Part shown: piece after piece, positions 61,501 to 64,000 of the stretch
Position numbering within the stretch: the first letter of the stretch is position 1
Layout: every line of letters starts with the position of its first letter
Assembly: GCA_963716085.1 (NCBI GenBank)
Contig: OY970288.1
Span: forward strand, 4,092,001-4,156,000
Reading direction: 5' to 3'
DNA length: 64,000 nt
Origin: Persicitalea sp963716085
GTDB lineage: Bacteria; Bacteroidota; Bacteroidia; Cytophagales; Spirosomataceae
The notes under the pieces: generated by a model
Seen by the model: the letters and a program-made list of their open reading frames with translations, nothing else
What the model was told of the DNA's origin: nothing
The model's database searches: none
Program-made: the position numbers and the translations under genes

Positions 61501-61863
61501 GCGGTTGTCGGTGGTGTAGCCCGTCACGATTACCTCGCTCAATTGGCTCACATCGTCGGTCATCGTAACGTCGACGGTGCTTTTGTTGCCCACCGTTACG
61601 TCAGTGGCTTTGAAGCCAATGGCCGAGAAGGATAGTACACTGCTTGGTGAAGTGACACCGATTCCGAAGTTGCCATCGGCGTCGGTGGTGGTACCCGTCA
61701 GGGTGCCTTTCAATACGATGTTCACGCCGGGGATCCCCTGGCCTGCACCGTCTTTCACGGTACCCGTGACCCGGCGGTCCTGGGCAAATGCCGTGAGGTT
61801 CAACATGGCCAGGATGGCAAGAACGGCAGCGTTCCTGATCCAGCTTAGGTAGCTTTTTCTCAT
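58534..61863 (-). CDS. SusC/RagA-family TonB-dependent outer-membrane transporter
   Basis: A 1109-residue receptor: signal peptide to about residue 28 (NLTAFAQD), an N-terminal carboxypeptidase-regulatory-like domain (VTGTVKDGAGQGIPGVNIVL, about 30-110), a TonB plug (TGGAVSTVKAKDLAQVPSGN to NGVIVYTTKKGSKG, about 120-245) and a beta-barrel to the end, with the characteristic N-terminal SusC wording and final YPITRSWNLGVNIGF. No STN signalling domain precedes it. It imports the substrate captured by the SusD partner, powered by TonB. No glycosidase is adjacent, so the substrate is unknown. Confidence 0.94.
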   Translation of the reverse strand: MRKSYLSWIRNAAVLAILAMLNLTAFAQDRRVTGTVKDGAGQGIPGVNIVLKGTLTGTTTDADGNFGIGVTSPSSVLSFSAIGFKATDVTVGNKSTVDVTMTDDVSQLSEVIVTGYTTDNRRETGGAVSTVKAKDLAQVPSGNVEQQLAGRVAGVTVITNGQPGTTSQIRVRGFGAFGGNAPLYIVDGVPVGDTRFLNPDDIESTTVLKDAAAASIYGARAANGVIVYTTKKGSKGAKKLTVTYDGLFGATDPGTPFRSLSPEDYAEWTFRAARNDAFQNKTEPKYEHPQFGSGPNPVIPDYINVGGTPGVVGNVNLDAEREKYNIDPRAGGIYQVVRANKEGTDWYDAITRVAPLMRHSLGFSGGGENSRFYFGLGAQDQGGILINNTFKRYSFRVNSEFNVLKNLRIGENLQFTYRQVLGQSGGGGGAGVADDENDINLAYRMPTIIPIYDEFGGYAGTAAKGFNNPRNPVANRQGAANNRGFEGIGFGNVYLELDPIPGLTLRSSIGGQYFNYYGWNYNRLQYENSENNSAFSYGENGGFELGWVLTNTANYKKMFGTKHNVDVLVGQEALNTGSGRNINGNGQSPFSEDTDYVNLNTVQAAGRNVGSGYYKGVNFYSLFSRVKYIFDDKYIITGVVRRDGSSRFGANSRFGVFPAGSIAWRISSENFMKGISWISDMKIRGGYGLMGNSNNVNPNNQFSLFGASIGNSSYDINGSNSSAVEGFYRTRIGNPNAKWESAITTNIGFDATLFNGKLDVILDLWRKDTKDLLYQVPVTSTLGYRAAEPSVNTASMLNQGIDIQLINKGRIKGDLSYELNVTAGILQNEITGLSGEQTYLTTVNPGFRGITPIRNQLGYSISSFYGYEVQGLFQNQAEIDGAPKQQGVTTTAAAAEANAKDPKANVVPNGVGRFRYRDISGPDGKPDGVIDDNDRTYLGSPVPKFSGGLTFILRYKNFDLNIYANGLAGNKIFNQSKWFTDFFPSFQGSSKSERIKDSWTPENPNATIPIYESASNFSTNTQASSYYVEDGSYFRLQNLQIGYNLPTNLLSRVGMERLRIFASTNNLFTLTKYSGLDPSVGGNADTNFGIDVGNYPITRSWNLGVNIGF

Positions 61864-62231
61864 AAGACTTGTTAGGTTATGTAACGAATTGATTTAGCAA
61901 AAAAGATTGTTTAATTAAACATCTTCTAAAAAAAGTTAAAGTGTAAATTTAACAGCATTCTTTAAAGTTTTCAAGTATTTGTCCTTAAAAATATGATTTG
62001 CTTAATAAATAAGGGCACAACTGACACTTATACAGTAATTTAGTTCAAGAAAATCCATGAATCACATCCATTTCCGATGGATAAAGATTGGTCAGCAATA
62101 ATTTATTAGACCACCCATGTGAAGACGAAAATAGAGGTAAAGGAAAAATTCTTTCACCTCTACCTACGGATATCAGGCCCGAAAAGTTGCTTTTATTAGA
62201 AACAAACGTTGGAATAATCCAAAAACAGACT
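61864..62231. other. AT-rich gap upstream of susC
   Basis: About 370 bp without a recognisable gene. It contains poly-A/T-rich stretches and must hold the susC promoter, but no clear TTTG/TAnnTTTG pair was found by eye. Its right end meets the duplicated peptidase 3' end. Confidence 0.4.
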
Positions 62232-62330
62232 CACTTCGCCAGTGCCGTCGCCTCATCCACCTGCGCGGCAAAGTTCATGAGCGTTTCGCTCACGCGGCGG
62301 ATGCCCGCTTCGGCTTCTTTTCAGTCGCTC
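62232..62330 (-). pseudogene. Second copy of the M28 peptidase 3' end
   Basis: The minus strand reads EAEAGIRRVSETLMNFAAQV, then DEATALAK and a TGA stop, closely matching the end of the peptidase at 63112-64000 (EAEAGIKRVSKTLMNFAAQV, then DEATALVK). The few differences (for example K to R, K to E and V to A) and the preserved frame and stop suggest a related gene's end rather than a random duplicate. A UPF0175/DUF3368 pair sits between the two copies. Confidence 0.8.
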
Positions 62331-62348
62331 TGGCCCCTGAGAAATGCT

Positions 62349-62819
62349 TTATTCTTTTAATCTGGCCAAAACTGAGTCCACCAGATTTTGATTCAGCCTG
62401 AATCCGACCGAACGCAGTTTTTTTATTTCTTCTTCCAAATCGACCACAAGGCCGCGCTTCTCCGCCTGAACTAACACGCCGAGTATGCCAACAATCGGGA
62501 TTCCCAGTCTGTCAGCAACCGCTCTTCCTTTGAATTCATCAATAATGAGGTAATTAGCCCGATCTTCAAGGGCAAGTGCGATAGACTCCGATTCGCCAGC
62601 ATCCAACTCCAGCATAAGTTCGTCAACTAAAATCTGGTCTTTCGAAATGACCACGCTTATCCACCCCAAATCACCCAAAGCTAATTCGTGCGTTTTTAAG
62701 CGATAGAGTTCACGTTTAACTGATGGAGTTATCGCTACCTCTCCGTATAATTCATGAAGTATCTCGATCAGCCCGATTTGCAGCAGGTTGCTTATCGAGG
62801 AGGTATCACTTACAACCAC
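62349..62819 (-). CDS. DUF3368 PIN-like toxin
   Basis: A 156-residue protein: MVVSDTSSISNLLQIGLIEI with the N-terminal Asp (SDTSS), ELDAGESESIALALEDRANY (the D-x-GE-x-ESIALA motif), LIIDEFKGRAVADRLGIPIV (D-E-x-x-GR) and GILGVLVQAEKRGLV. DUF3368 is a PIN-fold group paired with UPF0175 antitoxins and predicted to cleave RNA. It starts (GTG 62819) 5 bp after the antitoxin stop. Confidence 0.87.
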   Translation of the reverse strand: MVVSDTSSISNLLQIGLIEILHELYGEVAITPSVKRELYRLKTHELALGDLGWISVVISKDQILVDELMLELDAGESESIALALEDRANYLIIDEFKGRAVADRLGIPIVGILGVLVQAEKRGLVVDLEEEIKKLRSVGFRLNQNLVDSVLARLKE

Positions 62820-62824
62820 CCGCG

Positions 62825-63064
62825 TTAAAGTTCAATGCCAAGATTCTTCAAATCTTTCTGCAAGTCTTCTTCGGTATAGTGGATGTCGATTTCCCGCTTG
62901 GCCAGTTCCATCTGAAACTCGATCTGGTTGAGATTGGCCAGCCCCCTGGCCTTTCCCATGCTCAGTCTCTTCTTATCGTAAAGAAAGCAGGCCAAATCGA
63001 CAAGAAGTTCGTTTTCAGAAAGTTGCGCTTTGTCCAGTAGCTCGTCGCTTATCACCAAGGCCAT
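62825..63064 (-). CDS. UPF0175-family antitoxin
   Basis: A 79-residue protein: VISDELLDKAQLSENELLVD, LACFLYDKKRLSMGKARGLA (UPF0175 helix-turn-helix-like signature) and a tail with QMELAKREIDIHYTEEDLQK. Members are antitoxins of DUF3368 toxins. It starts at ATG 63064, 47 bp after the peptidase stop (63114), on the same strand. Confidence 0.87.
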   Translation of the reverse strand: MALVISDELLDKAQLSENELLVDLACFLYDKKRLSMGKARGLANLNQIEFQMELAKREIDIHYTEEDLQKDLKNLGIEL

Positions 63065-63111
63065 GTCATTTGAATTTTAATGTACGACGAAGATACTGAA
63101 AATTTGCCCAG

Positions 63112-64000
63112 CTACTTCACCAGTGCCGTCGCCTCATCCACCTGCGCGGCAAAGTTCATGAGCGTTTTGCTCACCCGCTTAATGCCCGCCTCAGCCTCAA
63201 TCCAGTTGTTTTGCTCGATGGCCTCGCGGATCATGGGCAGCGTTTTTACGCCATAACCCGTGTAAAAACCCGGCGCATAAATCTGGTGACGGAACCAGTC
63301 GCGGCGCGGCAGGCCCTCGGGATGCGTGAGGTAGCGCTCCGATTTGTAGAGTATTTCGTTCAGCTTTTTCAGATTTCCCGCCGAGGGTGTTCCGGCATTG
63401 GCACTGGCCTGGGCATATTCATCGGCGCTCTTTTCCAGCGTCGCCAAGGCGTTGTCCAGCGGGGCGAAGTTCAGGTAGGGTACAGTGGGCTTGGCTTCGG
63501 GTTGCGTGAAGGGTTCTTTAGGGTCGGCGGCGAGTTGGAAGCGGCCTTCAGCCAGCAGTTTATTGTGTTCTTCGGACTGCGTGCGCGTATCCTCAACGCT
63601 TTTCTTGATTTCGGCGGCATACTGTTGAACAGTGTTGGCGAAGTTCTGAAACTCGAAGGGCAGTACTGTGGCGTCGGCCAGGCGCATGACGCAGCGGCCC
63701 ATTACCTTGGCCAAGGCCACGCCATAGGAAAAATCGGTGTCCTTGAAACGGGTGTAATGGTCGAAGGAGTCATAGATCGAGTGGTACTCCCCTCCCCCAT
63801 CTTCACCACCGAAACCAATGTTCATCGACGCAATACCCAAGTGTTGAATAAAAGGCGTGTAGTCGGAGCCGGAACCCAGTGCCCCGATGCGCAGGTCAGG
63901 GCGGCTGCGGGCCTCTTGCCTGGCTTTGGGGTTGCCGTCTACGAGGGTTTTGGCGCGAAGGCGGTCGGAAACGCTGACGTTACGCTGCGGGTCGGTGACG
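63112..64000 (-). CDS. M28-family peptidase, glutamate carboxypeptidase II/PSMA-like (partial)
   Basis: The reading frame is open to the window edge; the part seen is the C-terminal portion. IGALGSGSDYTPFIQHLGIA, GGEYHSIYDSFDHYTRFKDT (His zinc ligand in YHS-YD) and DFSYGVALAKVMGRCVMRLA match the NAALADase/PSMA-type metallopeptidase, and the remaining part (about the last 180 residues) is the transferrin-receptor-like dimerisation domain (SERYLTHPEGLPRRDWFRHQ, IYAPGFYTGYGVKTLPMIR). It releases C-terminal glutamate or acts as a broad aminopeptidase outside the cytoplasm. Its last 30 codons are duplicated at 62232-62330. Confidence 0.9.
   Translation of the reverse strand, partial: VTDPQRNVSVSDRLRAKTLVDGNPKARQEARSRPDLRIGALGSGSDYTPFIQHLGIASMNIGFGGEDGGGEYHSIYDSFDHYTRFKDTDFSYGVALAKVMGRCVMRLADATVLPFEFQNFANTVQQYAAEIKKSVEDTRTQSEEHNKLLAEGRFQLAADPKEPFTQPEAKPTVPYLNFAPLDNALATLEKSADEYAQASANAGTPSAGNLKKLNEILYKSERYLTHPEGLPRRDWFRHQIYAPGFYTGYGVKTLPMIREAIEQNNWIEAEAGIKRVSKTLMNFAAQVDEATALVK

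Noticed and set aside
62088..62360. 90-codon plus-strand frame next to the toxin pair
   Set aside because: It runs antisense through the duplicated peptidase end and has no domain.

Overview
The window looks like chromosomal DNA from a Bacteroidota member, most likely order Cytophagales (Spirosoma/Dyadobacter-like). Support: a SusC/SusD pair, a GH97 enzyme, large FtsX-type permeases, FG-GAP/ASPIC, SdrD-like and lamin-tail surface proteins, an ECF sigma gene followed by an anti-sigma-like gene, frequent TTG/GTG starts, and promoters of the Bacteroidota type (TTTG, about 20 nt, TAnnTTTG). By eye the core is GC-rich (mid-50s %), with AT-richer islands at 6.7-10.8 kb and 54.9-56.6 kb. No rRNA, tRNA or CRISPR array was recognised.

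Layout. 1-3.6 kb: two paralogous FtsX-like permeases, the first cut by the left edge. 3.7-4.6 kb: a double dyad operator and a HigBA-type module. 4.6-6.6 kb: GH97 glycosidase. 6.7-10.4 kb: a two-gene SUMF1-like / LRR-Roco-COR-TIR unit, the best candidate here for a conflict or defence system. 10.5-13.3 kb: orphan small gene, Fic protein with an operator array, GNAT, and a DUF433/DUF5615 pair with a broken toxin. 13.4-16.5 kb: purH and a cytochrome P450. 16.4-22.4 kb: surface polysaccharide genes (glycosyltransferase, methyltransferases, flippase, wecB, FemAB-like). 22.6-25.6 kb: SdrD-like surface protein behind a sigma-54-like promoter. 25.6-30.8 kb: carbamoyltransferase, SGNH hydrolase, DUF5989-like and SxtJ-like genes, interrupted by an IS4-type insertion sequence. 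30.8-33.9 kb: ECF sigma, a fused anti-sigma/beta-barrel protein and a PepSY-like lipoprotein. 34.0-40.1 kb: SASA-type esterase, Lrp regulator, metH. 40.2-40.8 kb: a MITE-like repeat and a HicB gene with a nonsense-disrupted hicA. 40.9-51.3 kb: GreA-like factor, alpha-amylase, Maf, MarR, glycosyltransferase, BrkB, 2-hydroxyacid dehydrogenase plus thioesterase, sugar isomerase-like, lamin-tail and HD proteins. 51.3-56.6 kb: a large FG-GAP lipoprotein and a compact five-gene MNT/HEPN, PIN and DUF2442 cluster. 56.7-61.9 kb: SusD and SusC. 62.2-64 kb: a UPF0175/DUF3368 pair beside an M28 (PSMA-like) peptidase cut by the right edge.

Two themes recur. First, toxin-type modules are dense (about eight in 64 kb), and two of them (fic and UPF0175/DUF3368) sit between an intact gene's 3' end and a second, diverged but still in-frame copy of that same 3' end, as if acquired by a common route. 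Second, the intergenic DNA carries several families of short dispersed repeats, and some are captured inside coding sequence (the GH97 signal peptide, the anti-sigma/OMP linker, the Maf C-terminus and the amylase 5' end).
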